A DNA stretch of 52,415 nt from the NCBI GenBank assembly GCA_028712365.1, contig JAQTQE010000001.1, positions 1-52,415 of the forward strand, in the 5' to 3' direction. The stretch comes from a bacterium. Its GTDB lineage: Bacteria > CAYTYR01 > UBA6262. The notes below the pieces were generated by a model. That model ran no database searches, had not been told where the DNA came from, and was given only the letters and a program-made list of their open reading frames with translations. Positions 34,144 through 41,689 of the stretch are shown in pieces. The translations under genes were made by a program, and so were the position numbers. Positions within the stretch are counted from its first letter, which is position 1. Each line of letters begins with the position of its first letter.

Positions 34144-34836
34144 ATGTTCGTTTTCTGGCGCTTATTATTGGCACATTTTATTGCTGATTTTCCTCTTCAG
34201 ACTAATGAGATTTATTTTTTAAAAACTAAATATTCTTGGGGCTCATTACTGCACAGCGGCATTTTTGCGGCTACCAGCGCTCTCTTGCTGTGGCCTCTCT
34301 GGGGCCGGCCGGATTTCTGGCTATTCCTTTTATTTTTATTTGTTTCCCATGGTCTGCAGGACTTATTGAAGATCATCTATAACCGGAAAAACAGCCGTGA
34401 CACGATATGGCTTTTTCTGCTCGATCAAGTCCTGCATATCGCTTTTATCAGTACCGTGTTTTTATTGCCGGTCAGTTTGATGAAATATACAGTTAGCCAG
34501 GAGGCCTGGTTTTACTGGTATAGCCAGGATAAACCGATCATCTACCTGACTTTCCTGGTGGGGATAGGTTTTGGCGGCTCGATCCTGATACCTTATGTGG
34601 AAAAACTGGTCAAAAAGCTGCCGCAGGTGGAAATACCGCCCAAGTTTAAATATTATGGGATACTGGAAAGAATCCTGGTCATGACTTTAGTCAGTGCTCC
34701 CGGGTACTGGTATGTTTTTACTCCGATCGTCTTCCTGGTGCGTTACTTCAGCCGGGAAACGTATTCTACTGTTTCAGTAGTGGTCAGTGTGCTGGCGGCG
34801 GTCGCCGGCGGAATTATATTGAGAGGTTTGCTGTAA
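34144..34836 (+). CDS. DUF3307-family membrane protein
   Basis: 230 residues with about five or six membrane spans. The N-terminus FWRLLLAHFIADFPLQTNEIYFLKT is the DUF3307 hallmark: an H-x-x-A-D-F-x-x-Q polar motif in the first helix, then a second conserved histidine in SLLHSGIFA and SHGLQDLLK. The conserved polar residues inside membrane helices suggest a catalytic or ion-binding role. Family function is unknown to me. It is closely packed behind the cyclase gene. Confidence 0.8.
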   Translation: MFVFWRLLLAHFIADFPLQTNEIYFLKTKYSWGSLLHSGIFAATSALLLWPLWGRPDFWLFLLFLFVSHGLQDLLKIIYNRKNSRDTIWLFLLDQVLHIAFISTVFLLPVSLMKYTVSQEAWFYWYSQDKPIIYLTFLVGIGFGGSILIPYVEKLVKKLPQVEIPPKFKYYGILERILVMTLVSAPGYWYVFTPIVFLVRYFSRETYSTVSVVVSVLAAVAGGIILRGLL

Positions 34837-34894
34837 GAATACATTTTTTATGGAACTTTTTTGGATGCAGATAGTCTAATAGATAAAAGTGAGC

Positions 34895-34991
34895 CAGTCA
34901 AAGCAAAAGGCAGTCAAAACGAAGAGCAGTCTGGACGAAAGGCAGTTAACTGCTTTTTGTTCTTACTGGCAACTGCTCTTTGCACTGACTG
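34895..34991. repeat. Nested palindromic intergenic element between DUF3307 and htrA genes
   Basis: Three nested pairings share one centre: cagtcaaagca (34895-34905) with tgcactgactg (34981-34991) at 9 of 11; aagagcagt (34922-34930) with actgctctt (34972-34980), perfect; and the central palindrome gcagttaactgc (34942-34953) followed by ttttt. The inner part could terminate transcription of the upstream gene. The whole looks like a REP- or MITE-like element. Confidence 0.65.
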
Positions 34992-35025
34992 TATTATTTT
35001 TTACTTTATTTAAAGGAGGTCCAAT

Positions 35026-36588
35026 ATGGACAGAAAAGCAAAAATAAAATTTATTATTATGGTTTTCTTGTTTATTTTCCTGGTCGGCGCGGGAGCGTTT
35101 TTTGGGCATAGTTTAAATTCCCTCTGGTGTTCCAGTAACCAACCTATTAATTTAGGGCCTACCATAAAACCTGAGATCAAGGTACCCCAGACGGTAATGA
35201 ACCTGCAAGATGCTTTTGTGTCCATTGCTGATCAGCTTAAGCCTACTGTCGTGAATATTTCGACGACCCAGATCATCAAACAGGAGTACCGGCCCAATGA
35301 ATTTTTCTTTGGCAACCCGTTTGATAATTTATTTGATGACTTTTTCAACCAGCAGGTGCCTGGGCAGGAACGTCCAAAACAACAAAAAAAATATTTAGAG
35401 CGTAAAATGAGCGGTACTGGCAGCGGAGTTATTATCAGCCCCGACGGCTATATTTTGACCAATAACCATGTTATCGGCGGAGCCACGGAAATAGAAGTAA
35501 CTTTAAGTGATGAACGGAAATTTAAGGGTAAAGTCATTGGCCAGGACCCTAAGACTGATCTGGCGGTCATAAAGATACCGGCTAGCAAGTTACCGGCGGC
35601 CATGCTGGGTGATTCTGATAAGATCAGGGTAGGCGACTGGTCCATGGCGATCGGTTCTCCTTTTGGTTTGGAACAGACCGTGACCGTAGGTATTATCAGC
35701 GCCAGGAGGCAATCACTGATCATCGAAGGTTCTCAATACCGGGAAATGATCCAGACTGACGCGGCTATTAACCAGGGGAACAGCGGCGGGCCATTGATCA
35801 ATATCAGCGGGGAAGTGATCGGTATTAATACCGCTATCTATACTCCTACCGGCGGCTCGGTGGGGGTTGGCTTTGCCTCACCTATAAACAAGGCCAAAGC
35901 GATATTAGGCCAACTGATCGAGAAGGGCAAGGTGACCCGCGGCTGGCTGGGAGTGGAAATAAGGCCGGTTGATGAAGCAGTGGCTAAGCAATTTGGCTTG
36001 AAAGAAGCCAAAGGCGCCCTGTTAAATAACGTGATGAAAGACACTCCGGCGGAAAGGGCGGGATTGAAACGCGGTGATATAATTATTGAGTTTAACGGTA
36101 AACCGGTGATTGATGTGATGGGGTTACAAGATCTAGTGGCGCAAACCGAGCCGAAGAAAAAAATAAGCGTTAAAGTATGGCGCAATAGCAAAGCGGAGAT
36201 GTTTGACCTGGTGATCGGAGAGATGCCTTCCGAACTAAAAGAGGATGGCGCGGGAGCAGTGCCGGAAAAAGAAGGATCTACCGGCGGGAACCAGGTTTCT
36301 AAGGAATGGCTGGGGATCAAAGTTAAAGCTTTAACCACGGAAATGGCCTCTAAATTGGGACTTGATAATACCGAAAAAGGAGTAGTGGTCATGGAGCTGG
36401 CAGCAGGAAGTAAGGCTGAAAGCGCTGGTTTACAGGAAAATGACGTGATCCGTTCGATCAACCGGCACCCGGTCACTACGGTTAAGGAATTTGAGAAAGC
36501 CACTGAGGCCGCTAAGTTAAGCGATGGTATTGTCTTTGATATAAACCGGCAGGGCCGGTTGATATACTTGACCATACAAGAAAAATAA
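35026..36588 (+). CDS. degP: Periplasmic serine protease HtrA/DegP (Do)
   Basis: 520 residues. An N-terminal membrane anchor (about 8-29, IIMVFLFIFLVGAGAFF) lacks an obvious cleavage site, so it is probably tethered. The trypsin-like domain holds the catalytic triad H148 (TNNHVIGG), D178 (KTDLAVIK) and S253 (GNSGGPL). Two PDZ domains follow (about 300-395 and 420-515), with the linker around residues 400-425 rich in Glu and Gly. It degrades or refolds misfolded envelope proteins. ATG 35026 has a perfect aaggaggt site. It is bounded by the palindromic element upstream and a strong terminator downstream, so probably transcribed alone. Confidence 0.96.
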   Translation: MDRKAKIKFIIMVFLFIFLVGAGAFFGHSLNSLWCSSNQPINLGPTIKPEIKVPQTVMNLQDAFVSIADQLKPTVVNISTTQIIKQEYRPNEFFFGNPFDNLFDDFFNQQVPGQERPKQQKKYLERKMSGTGSGVIISPDGYILTNNHVIGGATEIEVTLSDERKFKGKVIGQDPKTDLAVIKIPASKLPAAMLGDSDKIRVGDWSMAIGSPFGLEQTVTVGIISARRQSLIIEGSQYREMIQTDAAINQGNSGGPLINISGEVIGINTAIYTPTGGSVGVGFASPINKAKAILGQLIEKGKVTRGWLGVEIRPVDEAVAKQFGLKEAKGALLNNVMKDTPAERAGLKRGDIIIEFNGKPVIDVMGLQDLVAQTEPKKKISVKVWRNSKAEMFDLVIGEMPSELKEDGAGAVPEKEGSTGGNQVSKEWLGIKVKALTTEMASKLGLDNTEKGVVVMELAAGSKAESAGLQENDVIRSINRHPVTTVKEFEKATEAAKLSDGIVFDINRQGRLIYLTIQEK

Positions 36589-36623
36589 AATCCGCTGAAA
36601 GCTAAATGCTGAATGCTGAATGG

Positions 36624-36660
36624 AACGGCAGGGATTGGAGATAAATCCCTGCCGTTTTTT
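36624..36660 (+). terminator. Strong rho-independent terminator after htrA
   Basis: A perfect 13-bp stem (aacggcagggatt / aatccctgccgtt, 36624-36636 with 36644-36656), a 7-base loop and a run of T. Confidence 0.93.
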
Positions 36661-36661
36661 A

Positions 36662-36690
36662 TTGAGATTTTACCGGAAGAATGGTAAAAT
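36662..36690 (+). promoter_or_regulatory. Sigma-70-type promoter for the TMTC-like gene
   Basis: ttgaga (36662-36667), 17-base spacer, taaaat (36685-36690). The ATG follows only 6 bases after the -10, so the transcript would be nearly leaderless. Confidence 0.55.
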
Positions 36691-36696
36691 AACCCC

Positions 36697-38286
36697 ATGC
36701 CATTAAGTAACCTTAAGAAAGAACTATTACCGCCTGTCCTGCTGGTTTTATTAGTGGGAGTGGTATTTGCCAATACCCTGCTAAACCAATTTGTTTATGA
36801 TGATAAAGTTTTTGTGGTCAATAACCAATTCATTAAGGAATTGAAGAACACGCCACTTTTTTTTACTGACCCCCGGGCCTTTTCAGGTGACCGGGATTTC
36901 ATGATCTACCGCCCCTTGGCTGCTCTTAGCCTGTCCCTGGACCATTGGGTGTGGGGGCTCCGGCCAGCGGGTTATCACCTGACAAATATCGCGCTCCATG
37001 CGATCAATGTTTTACTGGTATATTGGCTGGTATTGTTCCTCTCGTCCCTGCCCCTGGCCGCTTTGCTGTCTGCGGCTATTTTTGCTATCCATCCGGCGCA
37101 AGTAGAAACCGTTTCCTGGATCGCTTCACGCAGTAATTTGTTGTGCGCGATGTTCTTGCTCCTGGCGTTGCTGGCTTACCTGCGCAATACCAGGCAAAAC
37201 TATTATTGGTCCCTGCTATTTTTTATCCTTGGTTTATTGGCTAAAGAGACAGCCATCATTTTTATACTTCTACTGGTATTATATGATTATTATTTTATCT
37301 TAAAGGTGGATAAAAACAAGGCTGCCAATATGTGGTGGTCATACCTGCCGGTAGTGGCTATCAGCGGCTTATATTTGTTGCTCCGGACTTTAGTGTTGGG
37401 ACAGGTGCACCAGCGTGGCTGGTGGGGTGGCAGTCTTGGCTACACCATGCTCACCATGAGCAAAAGTTTTTACTACTATGTGAAAGTATTGACCATCCCG
37501 TGGGTGTTGACGGTTGATTATGTATTGGATATTGCCAGGAATGTCCGGGATCCTTTAGTCTTTGAAGGTTTGGTCCTGTGTCTGGCCATTATTGTCCTGG
37601 CTTTAATGATCAGCCATAAAGAAAAACTAATAACCTTTGGTTTGTTTTGGTTCCTGATAGCTTTATTACCGGTATCCAATATCATACCGCTGGAAGCATT
37701 ATTGGCTGAAAGGTTTTTGTATCTCCCGCTGGTTGGCGTGTCCATAGCTATCGCTGTCCCCCTCAGCCGACGAAAAGCTGTGCTAAATAGTATCCTGGTC
37801 ATCATCCTCCTGGCCTTCTATATGTTCAGGACTATTCAACGCAATATGGATTGGCGCGACGATCATGCTTTATGGGCGAGCACGGTCAGGACCTCACCGG
37901 AATCGCCGCGGGCGCATTTCGCCCTGGGAGAAGTGCAGTACCGGAAAGGGGATTATAACTCGGCGATAAAAGAATATCGCGCGGCTTTGGAGCTAAATCC
38001 AGATGTCGCGGAACTGTATAATGTTTTAGGCCTGGCCTATGAAGGGCAAAGATCCTGGACGGCAGCCATCGCCGTCTATCAAGCCGGCCTTAAAGCCAAG
38101 TCACTTACCGACCGGACCAAAGTTAATTTACTGCTCAACTTGGGAAATTGTCATAGTCATTTGCGCCAACCGGATATTGCCAGCGCTTATTACCGCAAAG
38201 TGCTGGAGCTTGAGCCGGGGCATCCCGCGGCTAAGCACAATCTGGATCTCATTATTAAGTATTTTGCCCCATTAGCAAGCCAATAA
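36697..38286 (+). CDS. TMTC-like polytopic membrane protein with TPR tail (putative GT-C glycosyltransferase)
   Basis: 529 residues: about ten membrane spans (residues 8-385), then TPR units (about 395-520: HFALGEVQYRKGDYNSAIKEY, AELYNVLGLAYEGQRSWTAA, LLNLGNCHSHLRQPDIASAYY). The first periplasmic loop carries FVYDDKVFVV, the Asp-Asp motif of GT-C transferases, and later RPLAALSLSLDHW and HPAQVETVSWIASRSNL, the hallmark of TMTC/DUF1736-type proteins. Such enzymes move sugars from lipid carriers to proteins outside the cytoplasm; eukaryotic TMTCs O-mannosylate proteins. Acceptor unknown here. It has its own promoter and starts a cluster of membrane glycan enzymes. Confidence 0.82.
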   Translation: MPLSNLKKELLPPVLLVLLVGVVFANTLLNQFVYDDKVFVVNNQFIKELKNTPLFFTDPRAFSGDRDFMIYRPLAALSLSLDHWVWGLRPAGYHLTNIALHAINVLLVYWLVLFLSSLPLAALLSAAIFAIHPAQVETVSWIASRSNLLCAMFLLLALLAYLRNTRQNYYWSLLFFILGLLAKETAIIFILLLVLYDYYFILKVDKNKAANMWWSYLPVVAISGLYLLLRTLVLGQVHQRGWWGGSLGYTMLTMSKSFYYYVKVLTIPWVLTVDYVLDIARNVRDPLVFEGLVLCLAIIVLALMISHKEKLITFGLFWFLIALLPVSNIIPLEALLAERFLYLPLVGVSIAIAVPLSRRKAVLNSILVIILLAFYMFRTIQRNMDWRDDHALWASTVRTSPESPRAHFALGEVQYRKGDYNSAIKEYRAALELNPDVAELYNVLGLAYEGQRSWTAAIAVYQAGLKAKSLTDRTKVNLLLNLGNCHSHLRQPDIASAYYRKVLELEPGHPAAKHNLDLIIKYFAPLASQ

Positions 38287-38318
38287 AAGTCCTAATTTAT
38301 ACCTGCGAGGGTAGAGTA

Positions 38319-38346
38319 AAAACCCCGTACTTTCTAACGGAGTTTT
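38319..38346 (+). repeat. Hairpin upstream of the first sulfatase-like gene
   Basis: aaaaccccgt (38319-38328) pairs with acggagtttt (38337-38346) with one mismatch. It shares accccgt and tctaacgg with the hairpin at 23230-23314, and may be a terminator for the TMTC gene or a small repeat. Confidence 0.5.
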
Positions 38347-38361
38347 CCGGAAAGAGAAGCA

Positions 38362-40776
38362 ATGCTGGTCAAAAAAATAATCCGTAAGGTCCTGCAGTAT
38401 ATTTTCCTGCTAATCAGCCTGGGAATTATGCTCTATTTACTTTTCCTGGCTGTTTTTATTATTCCCAATGACCGCCGGGTAAAAGTACCGTCGCTGTCAC
38501 TGGCGCCGATCACTGCCCGGGAGACCATTATTTATGATCTTATCGATTTGAGCCCGGCGGCGCATATCAGCCATCAGGATTATGAAGCCAAATACAAAGC
38601 ATTGAAACAAAACGCTGCGCTTAACGATAATATTAATTATCATCGTTTGCCGGAGAACATGCATGTTTCCCTGGGCTGGTATCCACTGAAAATAGTGCAT
38701 AAAAACTGTCTCTACGCGCCATCTCCCACTCTTATTACCTATGAATTAACTGTGCCTAAAAAAGCTCCGCGTCTGCTATTCTCTTGTGGTATCCTCGACC
38801 AGCCGGTGGAATTCCTGGTCAGAGTGAGCACCGGAATAGGTTTAACCAAAGATGTTTTTAAGGAGAAGATCGATCCTTTACCCCGCTATCCGTATCGCTA
38901 TGAAGATAAAAAGTACCGGTTATTCCGGCAGTATTTCGATATCCAGATGGCCGATCGGGACCACCGCTGGTATGATTATGCTGTGGACTTGTCTCTGTTT
39001 GCCGGGCAAAAAGTCCAATTACAGTTCAGCACTACGGGTGATCGCGGGCAGGCTTTCTGGGGTAATCCGCTCATTACTGCCGCGGCTGAAACAGCTGAAC
39101 CGAAATACAACGTGCTGTTGGTAGTAATGGATGCCACTGGTCGCGCGGCTATCGGTCGCCAGGCTGATGGGCGCAGTTATACCCCGAATCTTGACCGCTT
39201 GGCGGCGCAGGGAATTTCTTTTGAAAAACACCTGGCTAACGGTAATATGACCAAGCAATCTGTGACTTCCTTCCTGACGTCAAGATTGCCTTTTGAATTG
39301 GGAGATGTATCACTGGAATATGTGGCTAGTCCGGAAAGCCGCCAAAAATATTACCAGAGTAAATTTACGACCCTAGCTTCAGCTTTGCATGATAATGGGT
39401 ACCTTACCGGGGCGATTGGTGTGATCTCGCTTATTACGGATGGCGCGGGATTTGGGGTTGATTTTGGCTTTAATGATGCCCGCATTATGGAACGCTATGG
39501 TTACAGTAACGTGCATATTACTAATGAAGCGATCTCCTGGCTGCAGAAAAATGGCAGCTTGCCGTTCGCGTTAATGGTCTATTATGATTCTGCCCACGGG
39601 CCGTATAAACCACCATTCCGGTATTTCTGGCAAAGCCGGTCACAACTGGCTGATTTTAGCGCTCAAAGCTGGTACCGAACATTGTATCAAGCTTCGGTCG
39701 CTTACAATGATGATTACCTGGGGCAGTTGTTCACCGCCTTGGAAAAACTGGGATTAAAAGAAAACACACTGGTGATCGTGACCAGTGACCATGCCGAGAA
39801 CTTAGAATGGCAAGTATTGCCGAATAATCATAAAAGAGTGATCTTCCATGACCATGGCATCAGTTTGAAGGATTGTGATGTGCAAGTCCCGTTGATCATG
39901 CAATTCCCGGCTAAGATCACCAATCCCCTGCGAGTCATGGAGACAACTGAACAGCTAGACTTGGCACCCACTATCCTGGACCTGCTGAACCTGCCAGCCC
40001 GCGTTGATTTCAGGGGACTTTCCCTGGCTGCCACAATTACCGGGGATAATTTTCCCCAGAAAGCCACTATCTTTCTGCGGGGCCGGTTTAATAAAGGAGT
40101 GTGGGTGGAGAATAAATATAAATATATACGCAATTTCGGCGTTTATGAAAGACGGGGGCAGATATTACAAGAATTTATCCCTGAAGAGCTTTATGATTTG
40201 GTGAGTGATCCGCAAGAAAAGAGAAATATAGTTACTGATAATTTCGCCTTACGGCAAAGAATGCGCCTGTTGTTGGATAGGTATGAACCTGATCCGGAGT
40301 TAAATGTTTTTACCGGGCAAAATATGGGCCAGAAAATATTAACCATGGAGATTACCAGCAACGGTACTTTCGCGGGGCAACAAGTCGACGGTAATGGAAC
40401 AGTCGCGATTAAGGGAAAGACCTTGAAACTTATCGCCACCGGGGATAAGGTAGTATTGAAATTCAGTACTAATCCTTATGATGCAGCGCTAAAAATTAAA
40501 GCGGTATATGACGGGAAAAAGATCCCGCTGTCACAGATCCTGGTCTCAGGTATGGCTCTCCCGCTGCTTAATGATGGGGCCAAGGAAATAGGAGGATCGG
40601 AGTTCTACTTGCTCAAAGGAGTACCGGAACAGGCAACTTCAGAGCCTGTGTTTTCATTGTCTTGGGGACGATTGGAACAGTATAAGCAAGAATGGGAAAA
40701 ACAAGCGGGCGTGAGCGGTGTATTCAAGGAAATGCTGGCAGAGTGGGGATATCTCAGCGAACCAAAGAAAAAGTGA
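38362..40776 (+). CDS. Membrane-anchored alkaline-phosphatase-superfamily (sulfatase-like) enzyme
   Basis: 804 residues. One N-terminal membrane helix (about 10-35); a beta-rich domain (about 100-240) comes before the catalytic domain (about 250-640); about 130 more residues close the protein. Metal-site motifs: NVLLVVMDATGRAA, TPNLDRLAAQGISFEKH, VTSDHAENLEW and FHDHGIS. The nucleophile region is GNMTKQSVTSFLTSR and lacks the C/S-x-P-x-R formylglycine motif of true sulfatases. A Thr nucleophile, as in phosphoethanolamine or phosphoglycerol transferases, is therefore more likely. The active site would face the periplasm. The 3' end overlaps the antisense phosphoesterase gene by 23 bases. Confidence 0.82.
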   Translation: MLVKKIIRKVLQYIFLLISLGIMLYLLFLAVFIIPNDRRVKVPSLSLAPITARETIIYDLIDLSPAAHISHQDYEAKYKALKQNAALNDNINYHRLPENMHVSLGWYPLKIVHKNCLYAPSPTLITYELTVPKKAPRLLFSCGILDQPVEFLVRVSTGIGLTKDVFKEKIDPLPRYPYRYEDKKYRLFRQYFDIQMADRDHRWYDYAVDLSLFAGQKVQLQFSTTGDRGQAFWGNPLITAAAETAEPKYNVLLVVMDATGRAAIGRQADGRSYTPNLDRLAAQGISFEKHLANGNMTKQSVTSFLTSRLPFELGDVSLEYVASPESRQKYYQSKFTTLASALHDNGYLTGAIGVISLITDGAGFGVDFGFNDARIMERYGYSNVHITNEAISWLQKNGSLPFALMVYYDSAHGPYKPPFRYFWQSRSQLADFSAQSWYRTLYQASVAYNDDYLGQLFTALEKLGLKENTLVIVTSDHAENLEWQVLPNNHKRVIFHDHGISLKDCDVQVPLIMQFPAKITNPLRVMETTEQLDLAPTILDLLNLPARVDFRGLSLAATITGDNFPQKATIFLRGRFNKGVWVENKYKYIRNFGVYERRGQILQEFIPEELYDLVSDPQEKRNIVTDNFALRQRMRLLLDRYEPDPELNVFTGQNMGQKILTMEITSNGTFAGQQVDGNGTVAIKGKTLKLIATGDKVVLKFSTNPYDAALKIKAVYDGKKIPLSQILVSGMALPLLNDGAKEIGGSEFYLLKGVPEQATSEPVFSLSWGRLEQYKQEWEKQAGVSGVFKEMLAEWGYLSEPKKK

Positions 40777-41689
40777 GCCAGAGTACTAAGCCCCATAGAC
40801 TGAATAACCAGAGCCAGCGTAAAAACAATGAAATAGAAGGAAACGCAGAGAGCTTCACTATTTCAATATTGAACTGGTCATGATCGATATGCAGCAATAA
40901 GTAATGGTAATAATCCTGGGGAGAAGTCAGGGTGCTGCCGCCACCACCGGTAATGTAATAATGGATCTCATCCTGGATCGCAGGATAATACCCGTGCAAA
41001 TGGGAGGTAAATACGGCCTTTACTTTAGCCTGGGAAAAAAGTTCTTGTAATTTTTTTGCCTGTACCCGGTCACTCATAGCGTATGACTGCCCCGGGCGCG
41101 GATCGAACAGCGGCTGATGCATAAAAACATATAAGCTATTACCCTGATTGTTCTTGAGTTGTGTTTCCAGCCACTCCAGTTGTTGCTGGTCAATAGAACC
41201 AGACGCATTATCTAAAAAGAGAAAAGTATTTAATCCTAGGCAAGAAGAATAATAAGTTGGACCGAATATGTTGGTGAAAAACTCGCGGCCAGCGTATTTC
41301 AAATCATGATTTCCCAGAACCGGATATAACAGTGTCCTTAAGCGGCTAAGTTGCTGCCGTAACCGGTAATAGTGGTAAGCCCGGCCACTGACCACCATAT
41401 CGCCAAGAATGACCGTGGCCAGAGGTAAGCGGGAATTGATACTATCAAGTAAATTATTGAAGACAAAATAGGTTGGACGCAAGGAAGTAAAGGGATTATC
41501 AGCGCCCTGGCAATCACCAAAAATAGCCAGGGAAAACCGTTGCGGATCAAATTCTTTTAATGGCTTGGCCGTAAAACCAAAATACCGATGATAAAATAAG
41601 ATCAGGGAAACCAGCCAAAGGCATATTAAAACCAGGTTCAAATGCAGCCAATTAAAGATTAATAGAAAGCGCAGATAGAGAGGATCCAT
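40754..41689 (-). CDS. Membrane-anchored calcineurin-like metallophosphoesterase
   Basis: 311 residues from the - strand ATG at 41689, chosen for its atagga ribosome site; a TTG 36 bases further upstream has none. Two N-terminal hydrophobic segments and one at the C-terminus bracket the catalytic domain. Metal motifs: FSLAIFGDCQ (in place of D-x-H), VILGDMVVSG (GD), LYPVLGNHDLKY (GNHD), FMHQPLF (H) and FTSHLHGYY (GHxH-like). The first motif lacks the usual His (DCQ for DxH), so activity may be altered. This is the only minus-strand gene in the window. Its start shares CATG with the next gene, and its end overlaps the previous one by 23 bases. Confidence 0.85.
   Translation of the reverse strand: MDPLYLRFLLIFNWLHLNLVLICLWLVSLILFYHRYFGFTAKPLKEFDPQRFSLAIFGDCQGADNPFTSLRPTYFVFNNLLDSINSRLPLATVILGDMVVSGRAYHYYRLRQQLSRLRTLLYPVLGNHDLKYAGREFFTNIFGPTYYSSCLGLNTFLFLDNASGSIDQQQLEWLETQLKNNQGNSLYVFMHQPLFDPRPGQSYAMSDRVQAKKLQELFSQAKVKAVFTSHLHGYYPAIQDEIHYYITGGGGSTLTSPQDYYHYLLLHIDHDQFNIEIVKLSAFPSISLFLRWLWLFSLWGLVLWLTFSLVR

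Noticed and set aside
35838-36773. 311-codon open frame on the - strand over htrA and its terminator
   Set aside because: It covers the terminator and the next promoter and has no recognisable domain; an antisense shadow of htrA.
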